NCBI GenBank assembly: GCA_014874485.1
Contig: JADBJK010000049.1
Span: 1 to 50,378 of the forward strand
DNA length: 50,378 nt
Reading direction: 5' to 3'
From: Chloroflexota bacterium
GTDB taxonomy: Bacteria > Chloroflexota > Anaerolineae > DTLA01
Shown here: positions 36,170 through 44,868 of the stretch, in pieces
Layout of the letters: every line of letters begins with the position of its first letter
Numbering within the stretch: the stretch's first letter is position 1
Notes under the pieces: generated by a model
The model's database searches: none
What the model was told of the DNA's origin: nothing
The model's input: the letters and a program-made list of their open reading frames with translations, nothing else
Position numbers and translations under genes: made by a program

Positions 36170-37879
36170 ATGAAAGTCGGCGCATTTACCTTTGTCCTGC
36201 ACACGCATCTTCCCTATGTTCGGAAGGCGGGGCGTTGGCCCCACGGCGAGGAGATGGTGCACGAAGCCATCGCCGAGACCTACGTGCCGCTGCTCAACGC
36301 GCTGTATGACCTGAAGGCGGCGGGGTACGAGCCGAAACTCACCATCGGCATCACGCCGATTCTCATGGAGCAACTGGCCGACCCCGACGTGCTGGCCCAC
36401 TTTGAGATGTACGTGGAAGAGCGCATCGCGCTGATAGAGTCGGACCGCCGACTTTGGGATGGCAAAGATGCACGCCGCGTGGCCCTCGCCGACTTCTACC
36501 TGGCGTTCTATCAGGGCATCCTGGATTCCTTCCGCTCCCGCTACCACCGCGACCTGCTGGGCGCGTTCCGCCGATTGCAGGACGCGGGCAACCTGGACGT
36601 GCTGACCAGCGCGGCCACCCACGGCTATCTGCCCCTCATGGAGCGCGACTCCACCCTGTACGGCCAAATCAAGACGGGCGTGGACACCTACATCCGCCAC
36701 ATGGGCAGGCGGCCCCAGGGGATATGGCTGCCCGAGTGCGGCTACCGACCGGGGTACATGAAAGAAGGCGCGCCCTCGTACTACAAGCCCGGAGAAGAGG
36801 AGTTCCTGGCGGCCTTCGGCCTGAAGTACTTCTTCACCGACACCCACGTCATTGAGGGCGGGCAACTGGTGGGCAAGGTGGCGGGCGATGCGGTAGGGCC
36901 TTACGGGGCTATCCCGCTGCGCAAGGTGGTGGTCAAGCCCGACACCCGCCCCGGAGCCACTCAGCGCACCACGTTCCGCCCCTACTACGTGCAGGCGGCC
37001 GAGGTGGCCGTCTTCGGGCGCGACGAGCGCACGGGCATGCAGGTCTGGTCGGCGGCGCACGGCTACCCAGGCGACTTCGTGTACCGCGAGTTCCACCGCA
37101 AGGATCCCAACTCGGGCGCGCAGTACTGGCGCATCACGGGCGCGGGCGTTGACCTGGGCGACAAGGACCTGTACGACCCCGAGGCCGCCCGACGGCAGGT
37201 GCAGGTCCATGCCGACCACTTCGTGAGCATCGTGGTGGAGCGGCTGCGCGAGTGGAGCAAGGGCCACGACGAGATGGGCATCATCGTGTCGGCCTACGAC
37301 ACCGAACTGTTCGGCCACTGGTGGTTTGAGGGCGTGGACTGGCTCAAGGAAGTGATGCGGCAGTTGAGCGTCAACCCCGATGTGGAACTGACGACGGCCC
37401 GCGATTACCTGAACGACCACCCACCCACGGAAGTGGTAGCCATCCCCGAAAGTTCCTGGGGGGCGGGCGGCGGCCACTGGACCTGGAAGAACCCGGAGAC
37501 TGAATGGATGTGGCCGCTGATTCACGCCGCCGAGCGGCGCATGGAGCGACTGGCCGCCCGATGGCCGTCGGCGGAGGGCGAACAGGCGGCGCTGCTGGCC
37601 CAGGTCGCGCGTGAACTCGTGCTGCTGGAGTCCAGCGACTGGCCGTTCCTCATCAGCACGGGCCAGGCGAAGGAGTACGCCACGGGGCGGTTCCAGCAGC
37701 ATCTGGCGCGGTTCAACCACCTGGCCGCAGTGGCCGAGCGAGGCGCGCCCCTGTCGGAGGTTGACCGCCGATTCCTGGAGCAGGTGGCCGAATTGGACAA
37801 CCCGTTCCCGCAGATTCAGTACCGCGACTTTGCAGCGAGGGAGAACACCCCGCTGAAACCGTTGACCGAACAGGGATAA
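36170..37879 (+). CDS. GH57 1,4-alpha-glucan branching enzyme
   Basis: A 569-residue GH57 enzyme starting at the ATG at 36170 behind AAAGGAGGGG. It has VLHTHLPYVRKAGRWPHGEE, IWLPECGYRPGYM with nucleophile Glu189, and VSAYDTELFGHWWFEG with acid/base Asp377, then the C-terminal DUF1957-type helical domain. The positions agree with known GH57 branching enzymes (TK1436 and Thermus types). It makes alpha-1,6 branches in glycogen. No other glycogen gene is near; it is 3 bp before the ArsA-like gene. Confidence 0.9.
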   Translation: MKVGAFTFVLHTHLPYVRKAGRWPHGEEMVHEAIAETYVPLLNALYDLKAAGYEPKLTIGITPILMEQLADPDVLAHFEMYVEERIALIESDRRLWDGKDARRVALADFYLAFYQGILDSFRSRYHRDLLGAFRRLQDAGNLDVLTSAATHGYLPLMERDSTLYGQIKTGVDTYIRHMGRRPQGIWLPECGYRPGYMKEGAPSYYKPGEEEFLAAFGLKYFFTDTHVIEGGQLVGKVAGDAVGPYGAIPLRKVVVKPDTRPGATQRTTFRPYYVQAAEVAVFGRDERTGMQVWSAAHGYPGDFVYREFHRKDPNSGAQYWRITGAGVDLGDKDLYDPEAARRQVQVHADHFVSIVVERLREWSKGHDEMGIIVSAYDTELFGHWWFEGVDWLKEVMRQLSVNPDVELTTARDYLNDHPPTEVVAIPESSWGAGGGHWTWKNPETEWMWPLIHAAERRMERLAARWPSAEGEQAALLAQVARELVLLESSDWPFLISTGQAKEYATGRFQQHLARFNHLAAVAERGAPLSEVDRRFLEQVAELDNPFPQIQYRDFAARENTPLKPLTEQG

Positions 37880-37882
37880 GAC

Positions 37883-39058
37883 ATGACGCGAATCCTACTT
37901 TTCACAGGCAAGGGCGGCGTGGGAAAGACCACCATCGCCGCCGCCACGGCGCTGCGCTGCGCCGAGCAGGGCCTTCGCACCATCGTGGTGAGCACCGACG
38001 CCGCCCACTCGCTGGCGGACAGTTTGGACTTTCCCCTCGGCCCCGAGCCGACGGAGGTGGCCCCGAACCTCTGGGGGCAGGAGATTGACCTGCTGTACCA
38101 GATGGAGAAGTACTGGGGCACGGTGCAGGAGTACCTGGCCGCGCTCCTGGCCTGGCGCGGGATGGACGACCTCATCGCCGAAGAGGTGAGCGTGCTGCCA
38201 GGCATGGAGGAATTGGCCTCGCTCCTGCAAATCGTCAAGTTGCACGACGACGGGCTGTACGATGTCGTGATCATTGACGCCGCGCCGACGGGCGAAACGC
38301 TGAAACTGCTGTCCTTCCCCGAGATGGCCCGTTGGTATCTGGAGAAGATATTTCCCATTGAGAAGAAGGCCATGCAACTGTCGCGGCCGCTGCTCCGCTC
38401 GCTGACCGACCTGCCCCTGCCCGAGGACGAACTGTTTGACGTGATAGAGGGCCTCATCCGCGACCTGGACAGGATGCACGCCCTGCTGACGGACCCAGAG
38501 AAATCCACCGTGCGCCTGGTGCTGAACCCGGAGAAGATGGTCATCAAGGAAGCGCAGCGCACGTACACGTACCTGAGCCTGTACGGCTACCCGGTGGATG
38601 CCGTCATCTCCAACCGCATCATCCCGACGGCGGTGCGCGATGCCTACTTTGACAACTGGAAAGCGATCCAGGAGAAGTACAGCCGCGCGGTGGAGGAAGC
38701 CTTCGCGCCGCTGCCCATCCTGCAGGTCCCGCTGATGGACAGCGAGGTTGTGGGGTTGGAGCGGCTGCGGCAGTTGGGGCAGTTGGTGTACGGCGACCGG
38801 GACCCGGCGGCGGTGTTCTACAAGGGCGCGCGGCACATGGTGCGCAAGGAGGATGGGCGCTACATCCTCATCCTGAAACTGCCCTTCGTGAGCAAGGAGG
38901 CGCTGAAACTGACCCGCACGGGCGACGAACTGGTGGTGCACATCGGGAACCAGAAGCGGAACATCGTGTTGCCGCGCGTGGTGGCGACGCTGGACGTGGA
39001 GAGCGCCAAGGCGGAGGACGGCGAGGTGCACGTGGTCTTCGGGCCGCGGGAGGAGTAG
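37883..39058 (+). CDS. ArsA/Get3-like ATPase with C-terminal HSP20-like domain
   Basis: A 391-residue ATPase. The deviant P-loop GKGGVGKTT is at residues 9-17, VVSTDAAHSLAD is switch I-like, and IIDAAPTGETLKLLSFPE is the A-loop region. The last 80 residues are a beta-rich domain (KLPFVSKEALKLTRTGDEL, IVLPRVV) matching the HSP20-like domain fused to many bacterial ArsA homologues. There is no Cys cluster for arsenite, so a membrane-protein targeting or chaperone role is as likely as arsenite export. It is 3 bp after the branching enzyme and ends the operon; the island begins 2 bp after its stop. Confidence 0.88.
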   Translation: MTRILLFTGKGGVGKTTIAAATALRCAEQGLRTIVVSTDAAHSLADSLDFPLGPEPTEVAPNLWGQEIDLLYQMEKYWGTVQEYLAALLAWRGMDDLIAEEVSVLPGMEELASLLQIVKLHDDGLYDVVIIDAAPTGETLKLLSFPEMARWYLEKIFPIEKKAMQLSRPLLRSLTDLPLPEDELFDVIEGLIRDLDRMHALLTDPEKSTVRLVLNPEKMVIKEAQRTYTYLSLYGYPVDAVISNRIIPTAVRDAYFDNWKAIQEKYSRAVEEAFAPLPILQVPLMDSEVVGLERLRQLGQLVYGDRDPAAVFYKGARHMVRKEDGRYILILKLPFVSKEALKLTRTGDELVVHIGNQKRNIVLPRVVATLDVESAKAEDGEVHVVFGPREE

Positions 39059-39060
39059 TT

Positions 39061-39071
39061 CCCCACACCGC
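39061..39071. repeat. Left copy of the 11-bp direct repeat at the island edge
   Basis: CCCCACACCGC here is repeated in the same orientation at 44869-44879. The two copies bracket the low-GC four-gene island, the left one only 9 bp beyond the methyltransferase stop. Confidence 0.5.
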
Positions 39072-39080
39072 TGCGCGGCG

Positions 39081-40193
39081 TCAGGCGGATGGGGCGGGTT
39101 TGGCCGAGAGATTTCTTTGACCATCCCACAATTCATAGAAATAATGCGCAAATACCTTTGCCAGTGCAACCGGCACGGCATTACCTATCTGGGTGGAGAT
39201 TTGCTCGTAGCTGCCGTAAAACCGGTAGGGATCTGGAAATGTTTGCAAACGGGCTGCCTCTCTCGGCGTTATTGCACGGTCTGATATGGGGTGAGCAAAT
39301 CTCCCTTTTGTAAAATTGGTGCAGCCAGTGGTCAGGGTGTTGGAAGGTCTGTCAAAAGCCAGCCTGCCGTAGACGTCGTGATACCCGACGTTTCTGCCAT
39401 TTCTGTGGCAATCTAGTTGCAACTCTATCGGCAGGCTCTCTCTACTGCCTCCGTTGTGTGGTATATGCCTCAAGCGCTCTAGGCTCAAAGGGGTGTGCTT
39501 CCGTGCCTTGTGTAGGGGATCAGACTTGCTCTCCTCTCCCGGGCCCAAGTCTTGTAGGCCAGCAAAAGCATCCCTTACCGTAAGCCACTCCCTTTTTCCC
39601 AACCGAGTAGCCTCTTTAGGCGAAGCGTGCGTGGGATCCGGTATCCTAACTTGTATACCGAGTCTGGTGCCCAACAATATGAAGCGTTTACGGAATTGCG
39701 GCACACCGTAATCTACAGCATCTACGATGGCGGGATCGGACACCCTGTAGCCGAATTTCTCCAAATCGTCGACCAATTTGTCTAGAATGCCCGGATTTTG
39801 CTTTAGCCCCGGCACATTTTCTACAAACAGGAAGACAGGAAGTAATACCTCAACAAAACGAATGGCTTCCAGTACCAGCGAAGCCCTCTCGTCAGCATTT
39901 CTGTTTCTATAACGATTTTGCCTACTAAAAGGCTGACAGGGGGCACACACACTCAAGACCGTAAGTTGGCCACTCCCAAGTTTGCACCGTTCCATCATCT
40001 CTTCGGGCCGTATATCCCGGATGTCTTCCACATAAAGGATGACGTCCGGGTGATTTAGGCGGTACGTCTGGGCAGTAACAGGATCGAATTCTACTGCCGC
40101 CAATACTTTGAACCCTTCGGCTCTAAATCCGGTCGTCACCCCTCCACACCCGGAAAACAAATCTATCATTGTCGGCATAGAATCCGGCTTCAT
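39081..40193 (-). CDS. C5-cytosine DNA methyltransferase
   Basis: A 370-residue m5C methyltransferase starting at 40193, where its ATG overlaps the glycosylase stop by 4 bp. Motif I is MIDLFSGCGGVTTGF, motif IV has Cys86 in SVCAPCQPFSRQ, motif VI is FLFVENVPG, motif VIII YGVPQFRKRFILLG, and motif X ISTQIGNAVPVALA; the target-recognition region lies between VIII and IX (about residues 225-310). It transfers methyl groups from SAM to cytosine in a short DNA site that cannot be predicted here. The last codons (SAKPAPSA) are GC-rich like the host, unlike the rest of the gene. Probably protects self DNA in the operon with HerA, NurA and glycosylase. Confidence 0.95.
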   Translation of the reverse strand: MKPDSMPTMIDLFSGCGGVTTGFRAEGFKVLAAVEFDPVTAQTYRLNHPDVILYVEDIRDIRPEEMMERCKLGSGQLTVLSVCAPCQPFSRQNRYRNRNADERASLVLEAIRFVEVLLPVFLFVENVPGLKQNPGILDKLVDDLEKFGYRVSDPAIVDAVDYGVPQFRKRFILLGTRLGIQVRIPDPTHASPKEATRLGKREWLTVRDAFAGLQDLGPGEESKSDPLHKARKHTPLSLERLRHIPHNGGSRESLPIELQLDCHRNGRNVGYHDVYGRLAFDRPSNTLTTGCTNFTKGRFAHPISDRAITPREAARLQTFPDPYRFYGSYEQISTQIGNAVPVALAKVFAHYFYELWDGQRNLSAKPAPSA

Positions 40194-40861
40194 ATGGTTC
40201 CCTGCCCCGAAAGCAAATTTTTGAAATACGAGCACTGATCAGACAAGGGACATGCATTGCATTTGGGCTTACGAGCTCTACAAATCAACCTTGTGAAATC
40301 CAAAAGGTTTTCGGCGGACAAGCCGACGTTTGCCTCTGACAGAAGCGGTAAGAGGTTCCATAGTTCTCGAGAACCTTTGGTCATATGTCCCATTTCCAGA
40401 CCTGTAAACCGAGAAACAAAACGTAGAACGTTTACATCGGCCGGAACCAATTTCTGACCGTAAGCAAATATCAGGATGGCAGTAGCAGTGTATTTTCCTA
40501 TTCCCGGGACTTTAAGCAAGCTCTCAAAGTCGGCCGGTATCTCCCCATTGTGATTATCACAAACATAACGTGCGGCTTTTATCAGATAAGGAACCCGCTT
40601 GGATAACCCCAGGGGGCGCAACACTTCTCTCAATTCATTTTCGTCTGCAAGAGCGAGTGCCTCAATTGTCGGGTACTTTGAGGCAATCTTTTCAAAGTGA
40701 TCGGCCACAATATCGGTGCGGGTACGGACGAGTAACATTTCGGCCAGAAATATCCGGTAGGGCGTTCGATATTTCCGCCACGGCAGCTCCGTTTCCGCAA
40801 TTCTATGCTTTGATAACTCGGCACCGGCCTTCAAGAGGTACGGGAAATTTTCTGCGCTCAT
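40190..40861 (-). CDS. MIG-type HhH-GPD DNA mismatch (T/G) glycosylase
   Basis: A 223-residue HhH-GPD protein. It starts like MutY and MIG enzymes (TELPWRKYRTPYRIFLAEML), has the helix-hairpin-helix KVPGIGKYTATA with Tyr124, catalytic Asp142 in VPADVNVLRFV, and a 4Fe-4S cluster motif with Cys194, 201, 204 and 210. Endonuclease III has Lys and MutY Ser at the Tyr124 place; Tyr is the mark of the archaeal MIG thymine glycosylase (Tyr126/Asp144), which is encoded beside an m5C methyltransferase. It probably removes T from G/T pairs made by deamination of 5-methylcytosine. It overlaps both neighbours by 4 bp (ATGA), so all are coupled. Confidence 0.85.
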   Translation of the reverse strand: MSAENFPYLLKAGAELSKHRIAETELPWRKYRTPYRIFLAEMLLVRTRTDIVADHFEKIASKYPTIEALALADENELREVLRPLGLSKRVPYLIKAARYVCDNHNGEIPADFESLLKVPGIGKYTATAILIFAYGQKLVPADVNVLRFVSRFTGLEMGHMTKGSRELWNLLPLLSEANVGLSAENLLDFTRLICRARKPKCNACPLSDQCSYFKNLLSGQGTI

Positions 40862-43038
40862 GGATTTACAGAACCCAATCGTCCGGCACGAATATCGGTA
40901 ACCAGCCTTTGGAGATCGTCTTGTACATCCATCGCATGTCGTTCGCGGCCGTATCCAACTGCTCGGTGGGCTTCCATCACAACGTTGGGAATAAAAAGCG
41001 GAAGGCCTTCGGCCACTTCTTCAAATCCTCCCACGGCATGAGACTCATCGGCTACCAGTCCGTCTTGCTCAACCAGCCACGCCATAAGCCCTTCAAGACG
41101 GCGTTTGATCTCCTCGCCTATATCCTCATTCGTTAGATCAACTGCTATTTCCCAGCGTGGTGTAAAGAAGTGCGCCCGATCGCTCAACGTAGCCCTATAC
41201 ATTCTGGCAGGAGCGGCATAAAACATCGCGACCCCGGCGCGATGGCAGAGGTCAAGGAAAGGCTTATATTCATCAATCGTGGTCAACGCAGGAATGCCCC
41301 GTTTATGCTGGTCATATCTCTGATTCGCTTCGCTGATGTGTTGTTGAATGTAAGCAAGCCAATCGTCTATATTGTCTTCTTGAACCGTTCGGACAACCCT
41401 GCCCGAATTGTCGGTGAGCGGCCTGGGATGAGGGAAAAAAGCTATATCGGAAAATCGTCTGAGAGCCCGAAACGTTACAAACGAGTTCCGTGGGTCGCCG
41501 AAAATTTGCCCCGGTTTCGACTCGGCCAGTCCCCAGAACAAAAGATGTGTGACGGCTTGGTCGTTCAACGGCGGGCGGTAGAAAGCATCAACTAAGTCTT
41601 GATGCCCACCCTTAACATGCAAGTACCAGAAAGTAATCATTGCCAGCCAAGAATATTCAGGTGACTTTACTGCACCCCCATAAATCGCGCCTAAACGCCC
41701 GTTGCCTGCCGTGTTGTGAAAAACCCTTTGGAAAGTGCTGATTTCCCGCCGAACGACCTCGCCGTATAGGATGTCATCGGGAGCGCTGGCCCCGTCATAG
41801 TCGTCTAGACGATGCACCAATGGAAAAATGCGGCCATCGCGGATCAGTAATGTGATTGCCGGCGGATGTTGTATTTCGGGTACTCCACTGATAGGATGCC
41901 ATTTAGATTGTTGTTGGACGATCCGTAATTCCTCGGCGTATTGACGCAATTCCATGGCAGCGGAACGCAAATGGCGAAAGTCTGTGATGACTTCCCGACG
42001 CAAGTGTGGCGAGATCAAAAGCCCCTCTACGGCTGCATCCAAATCTCTGTATCGCCGGAGTTCGCGCGGATCTAGGTCGTAGTCCCAGTAGCTAAAAGAA
42101 TTCGCCCGATCAAGCACTCTCATTGCCCCGGCGGAGACAAACAGGGTAGCCGGAGTTGGCGGGATAAAACTCCCACGTGCATGTTCTACCATCACGTCCC
42201 CTACCGAAGCATCCGTCCCGACTGCTGCTTTGTGAGAGTTTTCAGGTGCCGTTATGATTTCTATGACCTTGTTTCCGACAATTCTCTCTTGGAGACGGCG
42301 TTTAGCCGCCTCTTTATCAAGTCTGATCTCGCTACCTCTAAGCATTTGTGGCACGATTGGAATATCAAGAATTCCCTTTGCACTTCCTATCGAGCGGTCC
42401 AATCTCCAAAGCCTCTGGAAAAAGCTTTCTGCTTTTGACCGCCTAAACCCGAGTTCCCTGGTTAACCGTTGGATTTCGCTCTGCGCACCCGAACCCGCCG
42501 CTCTTATCTTTTTCGCCAAACCGTTCAAGTCATCGATCACCCAATCGGCGATCTCCAGAATAAGGTCAACCGGGCTTTCATCGGCAAGGGCGGGAGCAAT
42601 ATCATGCACCAACTTGGCATAGTTTTCCTCAAGAGCATGGCTGCGGGCTATTCCTTCCATGACTGAAGCGGTCGCACGTTCACGTTCGGCTTCATCCCTT
42701 TGCCAGAGGTCGAGACCGTTTCGTTCCTCTCGCTCGATCTCGTCACGACTGATCTGCAGATCAAACAGGGACATTTGGGAGACACCCTGATTGGGTAGAT
42801 TGAAACAGACGTTTGCTCTGTGCTCCGACCGAAGTCGCCTTTCTATCTTGCCTTCGTCCAGCAATTGGTTCAAGGCACCTCGCAGCCGATACTCCGTAAC
42901 GACCATATCCCGGGCGCGCAGTTGGAGTTGTAGATCGCGAACAGACAAGCCTATTACATCGCCACCTACCTTCTGCAACACATCCAGAATGGCCTCGGCT
43001 ACTTGTTGTTCCGGTTTTCCGGGAGTTCTTTGCGCCAT
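40858..43038 (-). CDS. NurA-like nuclease with N-terminal winged helix
   Basis: A 726-residue protein. Residues about 15-85 look like a winged helix (SVRDLQLQLRARDMVV, then LNQLLDEGKIERRL). A helical middle part follows. From residue 265 it has a NurA-like pattern: AAVGTDASVGDVM (first metal Asp), LLIRDGRIFPLVHRLDDY, GAIYGGAVKSPEYSWLAM, YAAPARMYRATLSDRAHFF, and LFIPNVVMEAHRAVGYGRER near the end. NurA nucleases work with HerA ATPases to degrade DNA, and the HerA gene is directly upstream, overlapping by 40 bp. It is far longer than the usual NurA (about 350-400 residues). The family call rests partly on context. The start at 43038 has a GGAAGG site. Confidence 0.68.
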   Translation of the reverse strand: MAQRTPGKPEQQVAEAILDVLQKVGGDVIGLSVRDLQLQLRARDMVVTEYRLRGALNQLLDEGKIERRLRSEHRANVCFNLPNQGVSQMSLFDLQISRDEIEREERNGLDLWQRDEAERERATASVMEGIARSHALEENYAKLVHDIAPALADESPVDLILEIADWVIDDLNGLAKKIRAAGSGAQSEIQRLTRELGFRRSKAESFFQRLWRLDRSIGSAKGILDIPIVPQMLRGSEIRLDKEAAKRRLQERIVGNKVIEIITAPENSHKAAVGTDASVGDVMVEHARGSFIPPTPATLFVSAGAMRVLDRANSFSYWDYDLDPRELRRYRDLDAAVEGLLISPHLRREVITDFRHLRSAAMELRQYAEELRIVQQQSKWHPISGVPEIQHPPAITLLIRDGRIFPLVHRLDDYDGASAPDDILYGEVVRREISTFQRVFHNTAGNGRLGAIYGGAVKSPEYSWLAMITFWYLHVKGGHQDLVDAFYRPPLNDQAVTHLLFWGLAESKPGQIFGDPRNSFVTFRALRRFSDIAFFPHPRPLTDNSGRVVRTVQEDNIDDWLAYIQQHISEANQRYDQHKRGIPALTTIDEYKPFLDLCHRAGVAMFYAAPARMYRATLSDRAHFFTPRWEIAVDLTNEDIGEEIKRRLEGLMAWLVEQDGLVADESHAVGGFEEVAEGLPLFIPNVVMEAHRAVGYGRERHAMDVQDDLQRLVTDIRAGRLGSVNP

Positions 43039-44621
43039 TTTTCAACAGCCTTCCGTAAATCGGGGGTTTCGGCAACGTGGGTGGTACGGGTTCTCTCGCG
43101 TATCTTGACGATGACGGCATGGCGCATGATGTCCATGCCGGATGTGAATACCGCCGTGCCGCGGGGCATTCTCGGGATACGCTTTATCGTCTCCTCCGGC
43201 AGATCGCCGATTTGCCCTGCGACTACCCTCAAATCTTCGGGGTCCAAAGCAAAGAGCATGCGTGTATTGCAGGTGAGCAGAATCTGGCGATCCATTGATG
43301 AAGGACTTTGACTCAGCAATACAACCCCTACCGAGTCATGCCGCGCCGTGCGGATCATCTCGCGGAGAACCAATGTCGAAGGCGGGAGGTCACTTCCGCC
43401 GGGCAAGAACAGATGCGCCTCATCAATGATCAAAACAAACGGTGGTATATGATTGCGGCGCCGTAATCGCTGGAGAATACGGGCTGCTGCGCCTACAACG
43501 AGATTGCGCTGCCATTGCCCTAGGTGCCCGACGTAAATGTTAGTGAGCGGCGAAGTGGCCAAACTCTCTGTCCAGGTAACCGGTTCGTCTGTTAGTAGAG
43601 AACTACGGTCGACGGCTGCTTCGACCCGTTTGACTGCATTAGGAGTTGCTTTGGAATTGATGTTTTGGCCGATGTTTTTAACGAGGGACGTAAGACGCTC
43701 GAAGGGAATATTCAATGCCTCCCCTTTCTCAAGTTTGTCGAGAGCCTCGTCAAAGACATCACCATAAGCTGACGCTATCAATTCTCGCTGATCGCTTGTG
43801 AGGTTAGGGATAAAAGCCAGAAATTCCTCGAGTCCTACGATGGAGTAAGGAATTTTGAAGTCGCTGGTCCCGGCAATAATGTGTTTTCCCTTGAGTTCGT
43901 TTGCAGTTTGTTCGGTGTCTCCCAAAACGTCAAATGAAAGCATCGGGATTTTTTTCTCATAAAGCTCTTCCATTAGCACACCGACGGCATAACTTTTTCC
44001 AACGCCGGTTTTTCCCAGTACGGCAATATGACGGGCAATCGCACTGTTCGGTAAAAAGAACGGTATGCTGTGCCCGCCTGATTCGATTCTTCCTAGATAA
44101 AGTCCTGAAGCGCTGGTCGGTTTATCTTGTACCTTCTCATCTTCTACCTTCTCAGCTTCGGGAATGTTGAGAAGTTTCGGGATAATTGTAGCGGGCAATT
44201 CATACACAGGTTGCCCGGTATGAGGAAGATGGGTCGGTTCGGTGATTTCCAAAGAGCCGTTACCCAATACGCTAATTTCTCCAAGAAGCTCAATCTCCAT
44301 TACTCTCACGAGGTCGGGTGACAGCTCTGATGAACGAATGTCGGTACGTCGCATGCCATAGGCATCGTCCTTTTGCATTCCTCCGGGTCTGGCCCGCAGG
44401 TTCAGCTCACTGCCGGCGATTATCCTGCCATAATGGGCCCTATTCTCATCATCTTGACGTAGGGCTATCACGAAAGTATTGAGATTGGGACGTTTACCTG
44501 CTCTGACACGAAATGGAATTCGGTCAAAGGTGGGAGTACCCCCTTCGGCTGAATACTCTGACGAGGAAGTTTCTCCAATCTCGGCTGCATCTGTCAAAGA
44601 TAGAATTTCTCTAATGGACAT
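42999..44621 (-). CDS. HerA-type hexameric DNA translocase/ATPase
   Basis: A 540-residue protein. An N-terminal beta-barrel region (about residues 30-150, HAS-barrel-like) precedes a FtsK/HerA ATPase with Walker A GKTGVGKSYAV (near residue 202), Walker B FVLIIDEAHLF (near 395), and the sensor LLSQSPSSMD followed by an arginine-rich end. HerA moves along double-stranded DNA and loads or drives NurA. In bacteria, HerA homologues are also cores of defence modules with Sir2 or DUF4297 effectors. It is the first gene of the operon, with a GTGGAGGT ribosome binding site and the promoter at 44806-44834. Confidence 0.92.
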   Translation of the reverse strand: MSIREILSLTDAAEIGETSSSEYSAEGGTPTFDRIPFRVRAGKRPNLNTFVIALRQDDENRAHYGRIIAGSELNLRARPGGMQKDDAYGMRRTDIRSSELSPDLVRVMEIELLGEISVLGNGSLEITEPTHLPHTGQPVYELPATIIPKLLNIPEAEKVEDEKVQDKPTSASGLYLGRIESGGHSIPFFLPNSAIARHIAVLGKTGVGKSYAVGVLMEELYEKKIPMLSFDVLGDTEQTANELKGKHIIAGTSDFKIPYSIVGLEEFLAFIPNLTSDQRELIASAYGDVFDEALDKLEKGEALNIPFERLTSLVKNIGQNINSKATPNAVKRVEAAVDRSSLLTDEPVTWTESLATSPLTNIYVGHLGQWQRNLVVGAAARILQRLRRRNHIPPFVLIIDEAHLFLPGGSDLPPSTLVLREMIRTARHDSVGVVLLSQSPSSMDRQILLTCNTRMLFALDPEDLRVVAGQIGDLPEETIKRIPRMPRGTAVFTSGMDIMRHAVIVKIRERTRTTHVAETPDLRKAVEKWRKELPENRNNK

Positions 44622-44805
44622 GAGGCTACCTCCACTTTACGTCATAGCGACGTGATGTGGGGCGGGCTTGCTATGTACCATATTCTCCAGTCTGCTGCGC
44701 GGAGGTTTTTCCGCATGAACCCGCCCACCGGATGCTGTGCGGTGAACACACTCCGTTTGGTGGGCGGTAAGCCGCACGATGCATCCCGGTCTCTTTTCCG
44801 GCTCA
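44622..44805 (-). promoter_or_regulatory. Structured 5' leader of the herA operon
   Basis: From the predicted start near 44799 the transcript has about 178 untranslated bases. On the minus strand a stem is formed by CCGCCCACC (44767-44759) and GGTGGGCGG (44729-44721), next GCGGA/TCCGC (44714-44699) with an AAAACC loop, and last ACGTC/GACGT (44653-44639) near the ribosome binding site. A 63-codon open frame on the plus strand here is not credible. The leader may control the operon, but no known riboswitch is recognised. Confidence 0.5.
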
Positions 44806-44834
44806 TATATACCATGATTCCCTCAGGAAGTCAA
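44806..44834 (-). promoter_or_regulatory. Promoter of the herA-nurA-glycosylase-methyltransferase operon
   Basis: On the minus strand TTGACT (44834-44829) and TATATA (44811-44806) are 17 bp apart, a strong sigma70-like promoter pointing into herA. It lies inside the island boundaries, so the island carries its own promoter. Confidence 0.72.
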
Positions 44835-44868
44835 GGGCTTTGACCCCCAACTTCATCAAGTGCCATCC

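Noticed and set aside
37883-39058. Arsenic resistance operon
   Set aside because: There is no arsB, arsC, arsD or arsR nearby, and the ATPase has no arsenite-binding cysteine set.
39081-44621. Classical Type II restriction-modification system or BREX/DISARM
   Set aside because: No recognisable restriction endonuclease, PglZ, BrxC or DrmA-type gene is present; only the methyltransferase is shared with those systems.
44652-44843. 63-codon plus-strand frame in the herA leader
   Set aside because: No ribosome binding site and it lies antisense to a structured leader with a strong opposite promoter.
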